A stretch of 64,000 nucleotides of DNA, from contig NZ_CP009438.1 in assembly GCF_000761215.1 (NCBI RefSeq), forward strand, positions 310,001 to 374,000. The letters are read 5' to 3'. The position numbers and the translations under genes were made by a program. The notes beneath the pieces were generated by a model, which ran no database searches, was not told the origin of the DNA, and worked only from the letters and a program-made list of their open reading frames with translations. Below, piece after piece: positions 41,502-51,007 of this stretch. Within the stretch, counting starts at the first letter, position 1. Each line of letters starts with the position of its first letter. This stretch comes from Streptomyces glaucescens (lineage in GTDB: Bacteria; Actinomycetota; Actinomycetes; Streptomycetales; Streptomycetaceae).

Positions 41502-43637
41502 ATGAAGCGGACCTTTGGCACCACCCTGCTCGCGACGGGCGCGCTCATCGCCGCCCTCGGCCTGCCGGCCGCGACGGCGCACGCCGACGACCCGGCTCCC
41601 CGAATAGACCTGCGGGTACTCGTCGTGAGCGACGGGGGCCCGTCCACCGACGCCATCGCGGCCGAACTCGACGCCGCGGGCACGCCGTACACCGAGATCG
41701 ACCTCAACCGCCCCGACCGGCCCCGAATAGACGCCGGCTACCTGGCGGACACCGTCAGCGGCCGCGACCGCGCCCGGTTCCAGGCCGTCGTCCTGCCCAG
41801 CGACAACCCGTTCCCGGCGAACTCCCCTGAGATGGCCGCGCTGGTGGCGTACGAGAAGGCCTACGGCATCCCGCAGGTCGACGCGTACACCTACGCCCGC
41901 CCCGAGGCCGGACTCCAGTACCCCATCTACGGCGGCTACTCCGGCAGCGTCGACGGGGTACGGGCCCAGGTGACGGCCGCCGGCCGCTCCGGTCCCTTCG
42001 GCTACCTCGACGGCCCGGTCCCCTTCGAGGACAACTCGCCGACCGTCGGAGAGAGCTACGCCTACCTGTCGACCCCGGTGGCCGGTGCCGACTTCACCCC
42101 GTACGTCGATGCGCCGATCCCCGGCAGCACCCGACGGGGCTCCCTGGTGGGCGAGTACCGGCACGACGGGCGGCGCGAACTCGTCGTCACGTTCGTCTAC
42201 AACCGCTACCAGCAGCAGTTCCGGCTGCTGGCCCGCGGCATCGTCGCGTGGATGACCGACGGCGTCCACCTGGGCACCTCCCGCAACTACTTCGCCGTCC
42301 ACGTCGACGACGTCTTCGCGGCCGACGACCGCTGGAACTCCACGCTCAACTGCACGCCCGGCGACGTCGACTGCACGGACCCCGACGCCGCCCCCGACCC
42401 GATCCGCATGACACCCGCGGACGTGGACCGGGCCCTGGCCTGGCAGCGTGAGCGCGACTTCACCCTCGACTTCGCCTACAACGGCGCCGGCAGCGCCGAC
42501 CACCGCCAGGACCACGGCGGGGCCGACCCGCTGGCCGACAAGCTCATCGCCGAGCGCGGCCGGTTCCGCTGGATCAACCACACCTACACGCACGCCTTCC
42601 TCGGCTGCCGGCAGGACACCACGGTGGTGCCCTGGCGGTGCGCCACCCACCCGGACGGCAGCACCCAGTGGGTCAGCCGCAACGACGTCTCCGACGAGAT
42701 CGCCGCCAACCACGCCTGGGGACGGCTCGCCGGTCTCCCGCTGGACGACGACGAACTGGTCACCGGCGAGCACTCCGGACTGCGGGTGCTGCCCCAGCAG
42801 CCGGCCGACAACCCGAACCTGGCGCTCGCCCTGGCCGACAACGGCGTCACCTGGCTCGCCTCGGACAACTCCCGGGAACCCGACCAGCGGCGGGTCGGGC
42901 CCGCCACCACGGTCCCCCGCTACCCGATGAACATCTTCTACAACGCGGGGCGGGCGGCCGAGCAGGTCGACGAGTACAACTGGATCTACACCAGCCGCGC
43001 CCAGGGCGGCAGCGGCATCTGCGAGGACAACCCGGCCACCACCACCTGCCTGCCCGCGCCGCTCGACCCGGCCACCGGCTACCAGCAGCACATCGTGCCG
43101 CTGGAGCGGCGGATCGCCCTCGGCCACGTCCTCGCCAACGACCCCAAGCCGCACTTCATCCACCAGTCCAACCTCGCCGAGGACGGCATCGCCTACCCGG
43201 TCCTGGACGGTGTGCTCGACGCCTACGACGCGTTGTTCGCGCAGAACACGCCGGTCGTCAACGAGCGGATGAAGGACATCGGCGCGGAGCTCCAGCGGCG
43301 CGCCGCGTGGCGGACCGCGGTGCGGGACGGGCGGGTCACCGCCTACCGCATCGGTGGCACCGTCACCGTCGAGGGCCCGGCCGGGGTGGCGGTCCCGGCG
43401 ACCGTGCCCGAGGGCACCACCCGGGCCGGAGCCGTGTTCGGCGAGGCGTACGCGGGCGGGCGGTCCGGCTGGACGGCCACCGCGACCGGTCCGCTGGTCC
43501 TCACCCTGCCGGCGGCTCCCGGCTCCCCCGCCACGGCCACCGGCGCGGGGGGCACCGCAGCGGCCACCGTCCCGGCGCCGGACACCCGGCTGCCCGCCGG
43601 GGTGACCGAGCCGCTCACCCCCGGCGCCTGGAGCTGA
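41502..43637 (+). CDS. secreted polysaccharide deacetylase-like protein (PelA-type)
   Basis: A 711-residue exported protein with signal peptide at 1-28. Residues about 35-250 form a Rossmann-like/flavodoxin-like region (LRVLVVSDGGPSTDAIAAEL). From about 260 a NodB-like carbohydrate-esterase barrel follows: VHVDDVFAADDRW supplies the catalytic Asp and metal Asp, INHTYTHAFLGC the metal His pair, and NDPKPHFIHQSNLAED a later His. This order resembles the deacetylase half of PelA (CE18 type). The C-terminal 110 residues are a beta-type module. It begins the locus and would deacetylate the exported polymer. RBS GGGAGGGGAC. Confidence 0.82.
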   Translation: MKRTFGTTLLATGALIAALGLPAATAHADDPAPRIDLRVLVVSDGGPSTDAIAAELDAAGTPYTEIDLNRPDRPRIDAGYLADTVSGRDRARFQAVVLPSDNPFPANSPEMAALVAYEKAYGIPQVDAYTYARPEAGLQYPIYGGYSGSVDGVRAQVTAAGRSGPFGYLDGPVPFEDNSPTVGESYAYLSTPVAGADFTPYVDAPIPGSTRRGSLVGEYRHDGRRELVVTFVYNRYQQQFRLLARGIVAWMTDGVHLGTSRNYFAVHVDDVFAADDRWNSTLNCTPGDVDCTDPDAAPDPIRMTPADVDRALAWQRERDFTLDFAYNGAGSADHRQDHGGADPLADKLIAERGRFRWINHTYTHAFLGCRQDTTVVPWRCATHPDGSTQWVSRNDVSDEIAANHAWGRLAGLPLDDDELVTGEHSGLRVLPQQPADNPNLALALADNGVTWLASDNSREPDQRRVGPATTVPRYPMNIFYNAGRAAEQVDEYNWIYTSRAQGGSGICEDNPATTTCLPAPLDPATGYQQHIVPLERRIALGHVLANDPKPHFIHQSNLAEDGIAYPVLDGVLDAYDALFAQNTPVVNERMKDIGAELQRRAAWRTAVRDGRVTAYRIGGTVTVEGPAGVAVPATVPEGTTRAGAVFGEAYAGGRSGWTATATGPLVLTLPAAPGSPATATGAGGTAAATVPAPDTRLPAGVTEPLTPGAWS

Positions 43638-43803
43638 CCGCAGTACGCCGTACCGCCGGCCCCGCGTGAAGCGCACGGACGACCGGCGCACGGACGACAC
43701 GCGCACGGGCAGCCGGCCGCCGCCTGCGGACAGCACGGGGCCGCCCGCACGCGGCGGCCGGCCCCGCCCACCCCACCCCACACCTCGGCCGTGGAGCACA
43801 TGG

Positions 43804-45315
43804 ATGCACGTTGACCACGGCGCGCGACGCCCCGGCACCCCGCGCGTCACCCTTCTCACCGAAGGCACCTATCCGCACAGCCACGGCGGTGTGAGCGTCT
43901 GGTGCGACCAGCTCGTCACCGGGATGCCGGACATCGACTTCGACGTCGTCGCCGTGACCGGGACCGGGCGTGAGCCGCTGGTGTGGGACCTGCCGGGCCA
44001 TGTGCTGAACGTGCGGTCCGTGCCCATGTGGGGCACGCCTCCGGCGGGGAGCCCGCCGCGCGGCCGCCAGCGCAGGCAACTCGCCGAAGCCTACGAACGG
44101 TTCGTCACCGCGCTGCTCGACCCGGCGGCCGAGCAGGGCTTCGCGCCCGCCCTGCACACCCTGGCCCGGGCGGCGGGCGACGGCACACTCAGCGCCTTCC
44201 TGCGGGACGACACGGCGATCACGGTCCTGACCACCGTGTGGCGGCGTCCGGGGCTCGCCGTGCGCGAGGCGCGGCCGACGCTGCACGACGCGCTCACCGC
44301 CACCTCCCTCCTCGAACACGCGCTGCGCCCGCTGGCCGCGCCGCCGCCCGAGGAGGGAGTGGCGCACGCCGTCAGCGGCGGCGTCGCCGTCCTGCCCGGG
44401 CTGACGGCCCTGGAACGGCACGGGGTGCCGCTGCTGCTGACCGAGCACGGCGTCTACCTGCGCGAGCGCTACCTCGGCTACCGCACCGCCCCGTACCGCT
44501 GGCCGGTCAAGGCGGTGGTCCTGGGCTTCTTCCGGCTGCTGGCGGAGGAGAGCTACCGCCGGGCGGCGCTGATCACGCCCGGCAACCGCTACAACCGGCT
44601 GTGGGAGGAGCAGGGCGGCGCCGACCCGGCGTCGATCCGCACGGTGTACAACGGCGTCGACCCGGCCGCCTTCCCACCGGCGGGCCCGGAGCCCGCGGAG
44701 CCGACCCTGAGCTGGGCCGGACGGGTCGACCCGATCAAGGACCTGGAGACGCTGATCCGCGCCTTCGCCCTCGTCCGGGACAGCCGGCCCGGCGTGCGGC
44801 TGCGGCTGTTCGGCGGGACACCCCGCGGCGGAGAGGGCTACCGGGAGCGCTGCGAGGCACTCGCCGCCGAGCTGGGACAGGCCGGTGCGGTGACGTTCGA
44901 GGGGCGCGTCGAGGACATCCGGGACGCCTACGCGGCGGGGAACGTGGTGATGCTGTCGAGCATCAGCGAAGGCTTCCCGTTCACCCTGATCGAAGCCATG
45001 TCGTGCGGGCGGGCCACGGTCTCCACCGATGTGGGCGGCGTGCGGGAGGCGGTCGGCGACACCGGGCTCGTCGTACCGCCGCGCGACCCGGCCGCGATGG
45101 CCGCCGCCGCGCTGGAGCTGCTGGACGACCCGGCCCGCCGCCGGGCGATGGGCGAGGCGGCCCGGCTGCGGGTGATCGAGCAGTTCACCCTGCGGCAGAC
45201 CATCGACACCTTCCGCTCCATCTACCGCGAACTGTCCGCACCGGTCGAGCGGCCGGCCGGCCGGATCGTGCTGCCCGCCAGGGCGGTCACCGGGGCGCGG
45301 AGTCTCACCGGATGA
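43804..45315 (+). CDS. PelF-like family 4 glycosyltransferase
   Basis: A 503-residue cytosolic GT-B glycosyltransferase. The opening VTLLTEGTYPHSHGGVSVWC is the signature of PelF (UDP-GlcNAc/GalNAc-using polymerase of the Pel system), and the C-terminal half has the GT4 donor site SSISEGFPFTLIEAMSCGRA with the E-x7-E type acid pair, preceded by VYNGVDP and WAGRVDPIKD. It should polymerise an amino sugar. The ATG at 43804 is chosen as the start of homology; an RBS is weak (GTGGAG). Its TGA overlaps the next gene's ATG. Confidence 0.88.
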   Translation: MHVDHGARRPGTPRVTLLTEGTYPHSHGGVSVWCDQLVTGMPDIDFDVVAVTGTGREPLVWDLPGHVLNVRSVPMWGTPPAGSPPRGRQRRQLAEAYERFVTALLDPAAEQGFAPALHTLARAAGDGTLSAFLRDDTAITVLTTVWRRPGLAVREARPTLHDALTATSLLEHALRPLAAPPPEEGVAHAVSGGVAVLPGLTALERHGVPLLLTEHGVYLRERYLGYRTAPYRWPVKAVVLGFFRLLAEESYRRAALITPGNRYNRLWEEQGGADPASIRTVYNGVDPAAFPPAGPEPAEPTLSWAGRVDPIKDLETLIRAFALVRDSRPGVRLRLFGGTPRGGEGYRERCEALAAELGQAGAVTFEGRVEDIRDAYAAGNVVMLSSISEGFPFTLIEAMSCGRATVSTDVGGVREAVGDTGLVVPPRDPAAMAAAALELLDDPARRRAMGEAARLRVIEQFTLRQTIDTFRSIYRELSAPVERPAGRIVLPARAVTGARSLTG

Positions 45316-46727
45316 GCGGGCCGATGTCCCTGGAACCCGGCGGCGCCGAGCAGGACACGCTCGCGCTGCGCCTGGCCCGGCCGCGCCCGCCGCGCCGCCG
45401 CCCGCGCTGGGCGCTGGACGACACCACACTCGCCATCCGGCTCCCCCGGCGCGGCCCGGACGAGGAGGCGGTCAGCGCGCTCGCCGCCGAACTCGCCGAC
45501 CGGGTGGGCCCCGCCGTCCACCCCTACGAGGTGGCCGCCCTGCTGGAGGCGGAGGGCCTGTCCGCCTCCGCGGTGTCCGAGCGGTACGGCCACCCGAACC
45601 TGTTCTCGCTGGCCTCCGCGCTGTACGAGCGGGTGCCCCGGACCTTCCCCGAGCCGCCCGCCGCGGCCGACCCGTGGCGGCCCGACACGGTGCGCTGTCT
45701 GCTGCGCGGGCTGCTGTTCGCGCTGCCCGCCCTGGCCTATCTGCTGACCGCCCCGCTGTGGCGTGCCGACCGGCACGCAGCCGTCCTGATGGTGGCGGGT
45801 GTCGTGTCCTGGGCGTGGGGACAGGCGCTCGGCCACCGGGCGTACCTGCGGCTGGTGAGGGGGCGGCGGGAGGCCGCCCGCACCCTGCTGACCGGCGCCC
45901 TGCTGGGCGCGGCGGTGGCCACCGCGCTCGCCGCCCTGCCCGCGGCGGGCGGGCCGGTGACCGTGGTGGCGGCCGCCCAGTCGCTGTACCTGGCGGCGGC
46001 GGGCGTGCTGCTGGTGCTGGGGCGGGAGCGGCTGCTGCTGGCCGCACTCAGCCCGCTGATCGCCGGTGCGTCGGTGCTGCCGTGGTGGGAGCCCGGGCCC
46101 GTGCTGCGGGCGGGGCTGGTGCTGCTGGCGCTGCTGGCCACCCTCGCCGTGACGGCACGGGTCCTGCGGGCGGGGCTCGCCGTCCCGGCCGCCGACGGCG
46201 GGCCCCGGCCGAGTCCGCTCGCCTCCCTCCCCTACGGGCTGTTCGGTCTGGCGGCGGCGGTGCTCGTCCTGCTGGAGGGACGGCGGCACCCGTACGCGGT
46301 GATCGCGCTGACGCTGAGCATGGGCCCGGCGGAGTGGCTGCTGTACCGCTACCGCGGCTGGTCGGTGGCCGCGCTGCGGGCCAGCGGGACACCGCGGGGG
46401 TTCCGGTTCCGCTCGGCCGCGGTGCTCGGCGCCTGCCTCGGCGTCTACCTGCTGCTGTTGCTGCCGGCGGCCCTGTTCACCGGCGCCGGCCCGGCCGGGC
46501 TGCTGCCGCTCGCCGCCGTCCTGTGGACCGCCCTGCTCCTCCAGGCGTTCGGGATGGCGTGGCCGCCGGCCGTGCTCTGCCTCGCCGCCGCCGGCGGCGC
46601 CGGGGCGGTCACCTGGCTGGACGTGCCGCCTGGCCCGGCCGTCCTGGGGCCGGTGTGCGCCCTCGCCGCGCTCTGTCTGGCGGTCTGCGCGCTCCGGCTG
46701 CTCGGCAGGCCCTCCCCGCACGCCTGA
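45312..46727 (+). CDS. polytopic membrane protein of the polysaccharide locus
   Basis: A 471-residue protein: a 115-residue cytosolic N-terminus with a low-complexity start, then about eleven membrane helices rich in Leu/Ala. No transporter signature is obvious, but its position right after the PelF-like gene with ATGA overlap is the place of PelG, the putative flippase or export partner of PelF. The call as exporter is inferred from context only. Confidence 0.8.
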   Translation: MSGPMSLEPGGAEQDTLALRLARPRPPRRRPRWALDDTTLAIRLPRRGPDEEAVSALAAELADRVGPAVHPYEVAALLEAEGLSASAVSERYGHPNLFSLASALYERVPRTFPEPPAAADPWRPDTVRCLLRGLLFALPALAYLLTAPLWRADRHAAVLMVAGVVSWAWGQALGHRAYLRLVRGRREAARTLLTGALLGAAVATALAALPAAGGPVTVVAAAQSLYLAAAGVLLVLGRERLLLAALSPLIAGASVLPWWEPGPVLRAGLVLLALLATLAVTARVLRAGLAVPAADGGPRPSPLASLPYGLFGLAAAVLVLLEGRRHPYAVIALTLSMGPAEWLLYRYRGWSVAALRASGTPRGFRFRSAAVLGACLGVYLLLLLPAALFTGAGPAGLLPLAAVLWTALLLQAFGMAWPPAVLCLAAAGGAGAVTWLDVPPGPAVLGPVCALAALCLAVCALRLLGRPSPHA

Positions 46728-46785
46728 CCCCGGGCGCCCGCTCCGCGCCGCGTCCCAGGCACCCCCGACGAAAGGACCTCCTCAG

Positions 46786-47796
46786 TTGACTCAGCCGACC
46801 ACCACCCCGCTCGCCGCCGTCACCGGAGCCGAAGGGTTCATCGGCTCGCACCTCACCGAGGCGCTGGTCGCCTCCGGGCACCGGGTGCGGGCCATGGTCC
46901 AGTACAACTCGTTCTCCTCGTACGGCTGGCTGGAGACCCTGTCCGCCGACGTCCTCGGCCAGGTGGAGATCGTCCTCGGTGACGTCCGCGACCCCGGTTC
47001 GGTGCGCGGCCTGCTGGAGGGCGCCGACTGCGCCTACCACCTGGCCGCGCTCATCGCGATCCCGTACTCCTACCAGGCCCCGCACAGTTACGTGGACACC
47101 AACGTCACCGGCACGCTGAACGTGCTGGAGGCGGTGCGCGCGCTGGGCACGCCGCGCCTGGTGCACACCTCGACCAGCGAGACGTACGGCACCGCGCAGA
47201 CGGTGCCGATCACCGAGGACCACCCCATCAACACCCAGTCCCCGTACGCCGCGTCGAAGGCCGGGGGTGACCGGCTCGCCGACAGCTACCACGCCAGCTT
47301 CGGCACGCCGGTGGTGACGCTGCGGCCGTTCAACACCTTCGGGCCGCGCCAGTCGATGCGCGCGGTGATCCCCACCGTCATCGGGCAGGTGGCGGCCGGG
47401 CAGCGCACCCTCACCCTCGGCGATCTGCGGCCCACCCGCGACTTCACCTTCGTGGAGGACACGGCGCGGGCGTTCCTCGCCGTGGGCACCGCCCCGGCGG
47501 AGCGCGTCGTGGGCCGCACCTTCAACGCCGGGACCGGCGGGGAGATCTCCGTCGGGGACCTGGTCGCGCTGATCGGGAAGGTCATGGACGCCCCGCTCGA
47601 CGTCCGCCAGGACCCGGCGCGGCTGCGCCCCGCGGACTCCGAGGTGATGCGGCTGGTCTGCGACGCGTCCCGGCTGACCGCGGCGACCGGCTGGCGGCCC
47701 GGCCACTCGCTGGAGGACGGGCTCGCGCGGACCGTGGAGTGGTTCGGCGACCCGGCCAACCTGGCCCGCTACAAGACCGGCATCTACAACATCTGA
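46786..47796 (+). CDS. NDP-sugar 4,6-dehydratase/epimerase (extended SDR, LegB-like)
   Basis: A 336-residue extended short-chain dehydrogenase. The NAD-binding GAEGFIGSH is at residues 14-22, the active site is THTSTSETYG-like (HTSTSETYG) plus YAASKAGGD with Tyr and Lys. The AALIAIPYSYQAP and RPFNTFGPRQS segments are strongly like NDP-N-acetylglucosamine 4,6-dehydratases of legionaminic-acid pathways (LegB). It likely supplies a modified amino-sugar nucleotide. The TTG start at 46786 follows AAAGGA. Confidence 0.88.
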   Translation: MTQPTTTPLAAVTGAEGFIGSHLTEALVASGHRVRAMVQYNSFSSYGWLETLSADVLGQVEIVLGDVRDPGSVRGLLEGADCAYHLAALIAIPYSYQAPHSYVDTNVTGTLNVLEAVRALGTPRLVHTSTSETYGTAQTVPITEDHPINTQSPYAASKAGGDRLADSYHASFGTPVVTLRPFNTFGPRQSMRAVIPTVIGQVAAGQRTLTLGDLRPTRDFTFVEDTARAFLAVGTAPAERVVGRTFNAGTGGEISVGDLVALIGKVMDAPLDVRQDPARLRPADSEVMRLVCDASRLTAATGWRPGHSLEDGLARTVEWFGDPANLARYKTGIYNI

Positions 47797-47838
47797 CCCG
47801 TCCGGCACCCATCCGGCGCGTACCGCAGGAGGTATGTC

Positions 47839-48552
47839 ATGCACGCAGTGATCCTGGCCGGAGGCAAGGGCGTGCGGCTGCGGCCGTACACCACCGCGCT
47901 GCCCAAGCCGCTGGTCCCCATCGGCGACCAGCACGCCATCCTGGACATCGTGCTGCGCCAGCTTTCCACCGCCGGTTTCACCCGCTGCACCATCGCGATC
48001 GGCCACCTGGGCCAGATCATCCGCGCCTACGTCGGTGACGGCGCCCAGTGGGGCATGAGCATCGACTACGCCACCGAGGAGAGCCCGCTGGGCACCATGG
48101 GCCCGCTGCTCACCCTGCGCGAGCGGCTGCCCGAGCACTTCCTCGTGATGAACGGCGACGTGCTCACCGACCTCGACTACGCCGACGTGCTGCGCCGGCA
48201 CGAGGACTCCGGCGCGCCCCTGACGATCGCCACCTACGCCCGCAAGGTGCACATCGACTTCGGGGTGCTGACCACGGACGCGAGCCGGGTCGTCGCCTTC
48301 ACCGAGAAGCCCAGCATCGACTACCGCGTCTCGATGGGCGTCTACGGGATCTCGCTGTCCACCCTCGACGGGTACACGCCCGGGCTGCCGCTGGGCTTCG
48401 ACGAGCTGGTGCTGGACCTGCTCGCCGCCGGACGGCCCCCGCACGCCTACGAGTTCGACGGCTACTGGCTGGACATCGGCCGTCCCGACGACTACGACCG
48501 GGCCAACGCCGAGTTCACCAGCCGCAAGTCCCTGCTGCTCAAGGGAGCCTGA
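47839..48552 (+). CDS. sugar-1-phosphate nucleotidyltransferase
   Basis: A 237-residue NTP-transferase. The nucleotide loop is LAGGKGVRLRPYT (residues 6-18), then the PKPLVPIG motif, a metal-binding NGDVLTDLDY, and FTEKPS. It activates a hexose or hexosamine-1-phosphate for the locus; its closest look is to the guanylyl/uridylyl transferases next to LegB-type dehydratases. RBS GCAGGAGG before the ATG. It lies 42 bp after the SDR gene and 7 bp before the next. Confidence 0.9.
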   Translation: MHAVILAGGKGVRLRPYTTALPKPLVPIGDQHAILDIVLRQLSTAGFTRCTIAIGHLGQIIRAYVGDGAQWGMSIDYATEESPLGTMGPLLTLRERLPEHFLVMNGDVLTDLDYADVLRRHEDSGAPLTIATYARKVHIDFGVLTTDASRVVAFTEKPSIDYRVSMGVYGISLSTLDGYTPGLPLGFDELVLDLLAAGRPPHAYEFDGYWLDIGRPDDYDRANAEFTSRKSLLLKGA

Positions 48553-48559
48553 TCCACCC

Positions 48560-49486
48560 ATGCTCATCCTGGTTCTCGGCGCCACCGGCTATCTGGGCGG
48601 CCACATCGCCGGGGGGTTGCGGGCCCTGCCGGGCGCGCGGGTCTTCACCGGTGGCCGCTCCCCGGGTGCCGACGTCCCCGTCGACCTCGCCTCGGCCCGT
48701 CCGCGGGACCTGGCGGCGGCGCTGGCGGCCCTCGCGCCGGACGCCGTCGTCAACTGCGCGGGCGCGACGGGTGGCGACGCCGTGACGCTGGCGGAGGTCA
48801 ACGCCCGCGGCCCCGCCGTGCTGTGCGCGGCGCTGCGGGAGGCGGCCCCGGAGGCCCGCCTGGTCCACCTGGGGTCCGCCGCCGAGTACGGCCCCGGCAC
48901 GCCCGGCCGGCCGGTGCCGGAGTCCGCGGCGACCCGGCCGGCGGGCCCCTACGGGGCGACGAAGCTCGCCGGCACGGTGGCGGTGACGGCGTCCGGGCTG
49001 GACGCCGTGGTGCTGAGGGTCGGGAACCCGGTCGGTCCGGGCGCCCCGGCGACCGGGCTGCCCGGCCGGGTCGCCGGTCTGCTCGCCGGTGCCGGGCGCG
49101 ACGCGGACGCGGTGCTCAGACTCGGTGACCTGTCGGCGCACCGGGACTTCGTCGACGTGCGGGACGTGGCCCGGGCGGTGTGCTCGGCGGTCACCGCACC
49201 CGGTCCGCTGCCGCCGGTCCTCAACATCGGGGGCGGCGCGGCGGTCCCGGTGCGCGACCTCGTCCGGGTGCTGGCCCGGGTGGCGGGTTTCCGGGGCCGT
49301 GTCGTGGAGGCGGGCACGGGTTCGGCGCGGTCCGCGCAGGTGTCGTGGCAGTGCTCGGACATCACCGCGGCGGGCGACGTCCTCGGCTGGCGGCCGGCCC
49401 ACTCCCTCGACGACTCCCTGACCGCCCTGTGGGCGGCCGGGTCCGCCGGCCGGCCGCGGGGTCCCGAAGAGGTGGCGGCACGGTGA
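48560..49486 (+). CDS. NAD-dependent epimerase/reductase (extended SDR)
   Basis: A 308-residue Rossmann enzyme: VLGATGYLGGH (residues 5-15), the DxAxAxxxxG-region replaced by NCAGATGGD, LGSAAEYG, then PYGATKLAG with catalytic Tyr and Lys. Shorter substrate-binding domain than LegB. It would finish the nucleotide-sugar precursor (4-epimerase or 4-reductase). Its stop overlaps the GTG of the next gene. Confidence 0.87.
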   Translation: MLILVLGATGYLGGHIAGGLRALPGARVFTGGRSPGADVPVDLASARPRDLAAALAALAPDAVVNCAGATGGDAVTLAEVNARGPAVLCAALREAAPEARLVHLGSAAEYGPGTPGRPVPESAATRPAGPYGATKLAGTVAVTASGLDAVVLRVGNPVGPGAPATGLPGRVAGLLAGAGRDADAVLRLGDLSAHRDFVDVRDVARAVCSAVTAPGPLPPVLNIGGGAAVPVRDLVRVLARVAGFRGRVVEAGTGSARSAQVSWQCSDITAAGDVLGWRPAHSLDDSLTALWAAGSAGRPRGPEEVAAR

Positions 49487-50145
49487 GCCTGCTGGTTCCC
49501 CTCTACGTGCACCCGGCCCACGACCCGGCCGCCTGGCACCGCCTGGTCACCCGCGCGGCGGACACCTACGCCGTCGTGCTCAACCCCGCCAGCGGCCCGG
49601 GCCGGGCCCCCGACCCGGCGTTCGTCGCGGCGGCCGCGGCGCTGCGCGCGGCGGGTGCGCGGGTGCTCGGGTACGTCGACACCGACTACGGCGCCCGCGA
49701 CCCCGCGCGGATCGCCGCCGATCTGCGCCGGCACCGGGAGTGGTACGGCGCGGAGGGCTGCTTCCTGGACCAGGTGACCGCGAGCCCGCACGGGCTGCCG
49801 GCCTGCCGGCGCCTGGTGCGGGACCTGCGCAGGCTCGGTGCCTCCACCGTCGTGCTCAACCCGGGCGTCCACCCCGCTCCCGGCTACGCGCGGCTGGCCG
49901 ACCTGATCGTCACCTTCGAGGGCTCCTGGTCGACGTACGTGTCCGCGTTCAGCCGGCCCTCGTGGACCACGCGGCAGCCACCGCGGCGTTTCTGCCACCT
50001 GGTCTACGGAGTCCCCCGGCCGCTGGTGCCGCTCGCCGTGCGCACCGCGCGCGAGCGGGGGGCGGCGGTGTGCGGGCCGGTGACGGGCGGACCGCCCAAT
50101 CCGTGGTCCGCTCTGACGCCCGCGCTCACCGAGGCGGACCGGTGA
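49483..50145 (+). CDS. spherulation-specific family 4 protein (Sph3/GH135-like hydrolase)
   Basis: A 220-residue TIM-barrel protein: LLVPLYVHPAHDPAAWHRLV at the start, VLNPASGPG, VLGYVDTDYG, and ECFLDQ-type GCFLDQVTAS with the acidic residue expected at the active site, then VVLNPGVHP and VTFEGSW. Fungal Sph3 cleaves galactosaminogalactan. This copy has no signal peptide, unlike the fungal enzyme, so it may act inside or be exported otherwise. GTG start at 49483 overlaps the previous gene and its stop overlaps the next. Confidence 0.83.
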   Translation: MSLLVPLYVHPAHDPAAWHRLVTRAADTYAVVLNPASGPGRAPDPAFVAAAAALRAAGARVLGYVDTDYGARDPARIAADLRRHREWYGAEGCFLDQVTASPHGLPACRRLVRDLRRLGASTVVLNPGVHPAPGYARLADLIVTFEGSWSTYVSAFSRPSWTTRQPPRRFCHLVYGVPRPLVPLAVRTARERGAAVCGPVTGGPPNPWSALTPALTEADR

Positions 50146-50930
50146 GGCGGCCGCTGCGGGTCCTCGTGGTGACCCTGGCCCTGCTCGTGGCGTCGGCCGG
50201 GTGCTCGGGCGGCGGCGGGGGGACCGGGGACGCCGTGTGGCAGCCGCGTCCGGGCCTGGACTGGCAGTGGCAGCTCGACGGTCCGGTCGACCCGTCGGTG
50301 GACGTGCCGGTCTACGACATCGACGGGTTCGAGAACTCCGCCGCCGACGTCGCCCGCCTGCACCGGGACGGCCGCCGGGTGATCTGCTACGTGAACGTCG
50401 GCGCCTGGGAGGACTTCCGCCCGGACCGCGACGACTTCCCCCGCTCCGTGCTCGGCCGCCCCAACGGCTGGCGCGGCGAGCGGTGGCTGGACATCCGGCG
50501 GCTGCCGGTGCTGCGGCCCCTGATGGAGCGCCGCTTCGACATGTGCCGGGACAAGGGCTTCGACGCGGTGGAACCGGATCTGGTGGAGGGCTACGCCAAC
50601 GACACGGGCTTCCCGCTGACCGCGCGGGACCAGCTCCGGTACAACCGGATGATCGCGGACATCGCACACGAGCGGGGACTGGCCGTGGGGCTCAAGAACG
50701 ACCTGGCGCAGATCCCCCACCTGCTGGAGGACTTCGACTTCGCGGTCAACGAGGAGTGCGCCCAGTACGACGAGTGCGGGCGGCTGCGGCCGTTCACCGC
50801 GGCCGGGAAGGCGGTCTTCCACGTGGAGTACGCCGAGCCGAGGGCCGAATTCTGCCCCGTGGCCCGCGAGCTGCGGCTGTCGTCGATGCTCAAGAAGCCG
50901 GAACTGGGTCCCTGGCGCCGGCCCTGCTGA
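50142..50930 (+). CDS. GH114-like endo-alpha-1,4-polygalactosaminidase, lipoprotein
   Basis: A 262-residue exported glycosidase. The N-terminus is a lipoprotein signal with lipobox ASAGC (Cys at about 22). The barrel contains VPVYDIDGFEN, VICYVNVGAWED, FDAVEPDLVEGYAND with the catalytic Asp region, and VGLKNDLAQ. GH114 enzymes and the hydrolase domain of PelA cut alpha-1,4-linked galactosamine polymers, so this enzyme probably trims or releases the cluster's polysaccharide at the membrane. GTG start overlaps the upstream stop. Confidence 0.86.
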   Translation: MRRPLRVLVVTLALLVASAGCSGGGGGTGDAVWQPRPGLDWQWQLDGPVDPSVDVPVYDIDGFENSAADVARLHRDGRRVICYVNVGAWEDFRPDRDDFPRSVLGRPNGWRGERWLDIRRLPVLRPLMERRFDMCRDKGFDAVEPDLVEGYANDTGFPLTARDQLRYNRMIADIAHERGLAVGLKNDLAQIPHLLEDFDFAVNEECAQYDECGRLRPFTAAGKAVFHVEYAEPRAEFCPVARELRLSSMLKKPELGPWRRPC

Positions 50931-51007
50931 CGCGCTCACCGCCCGGCAGGCCCGCATACAGGCACTTCGGACGGGGCAGACGGACTGCCTGGGATTCGGA
51001 GGACACC

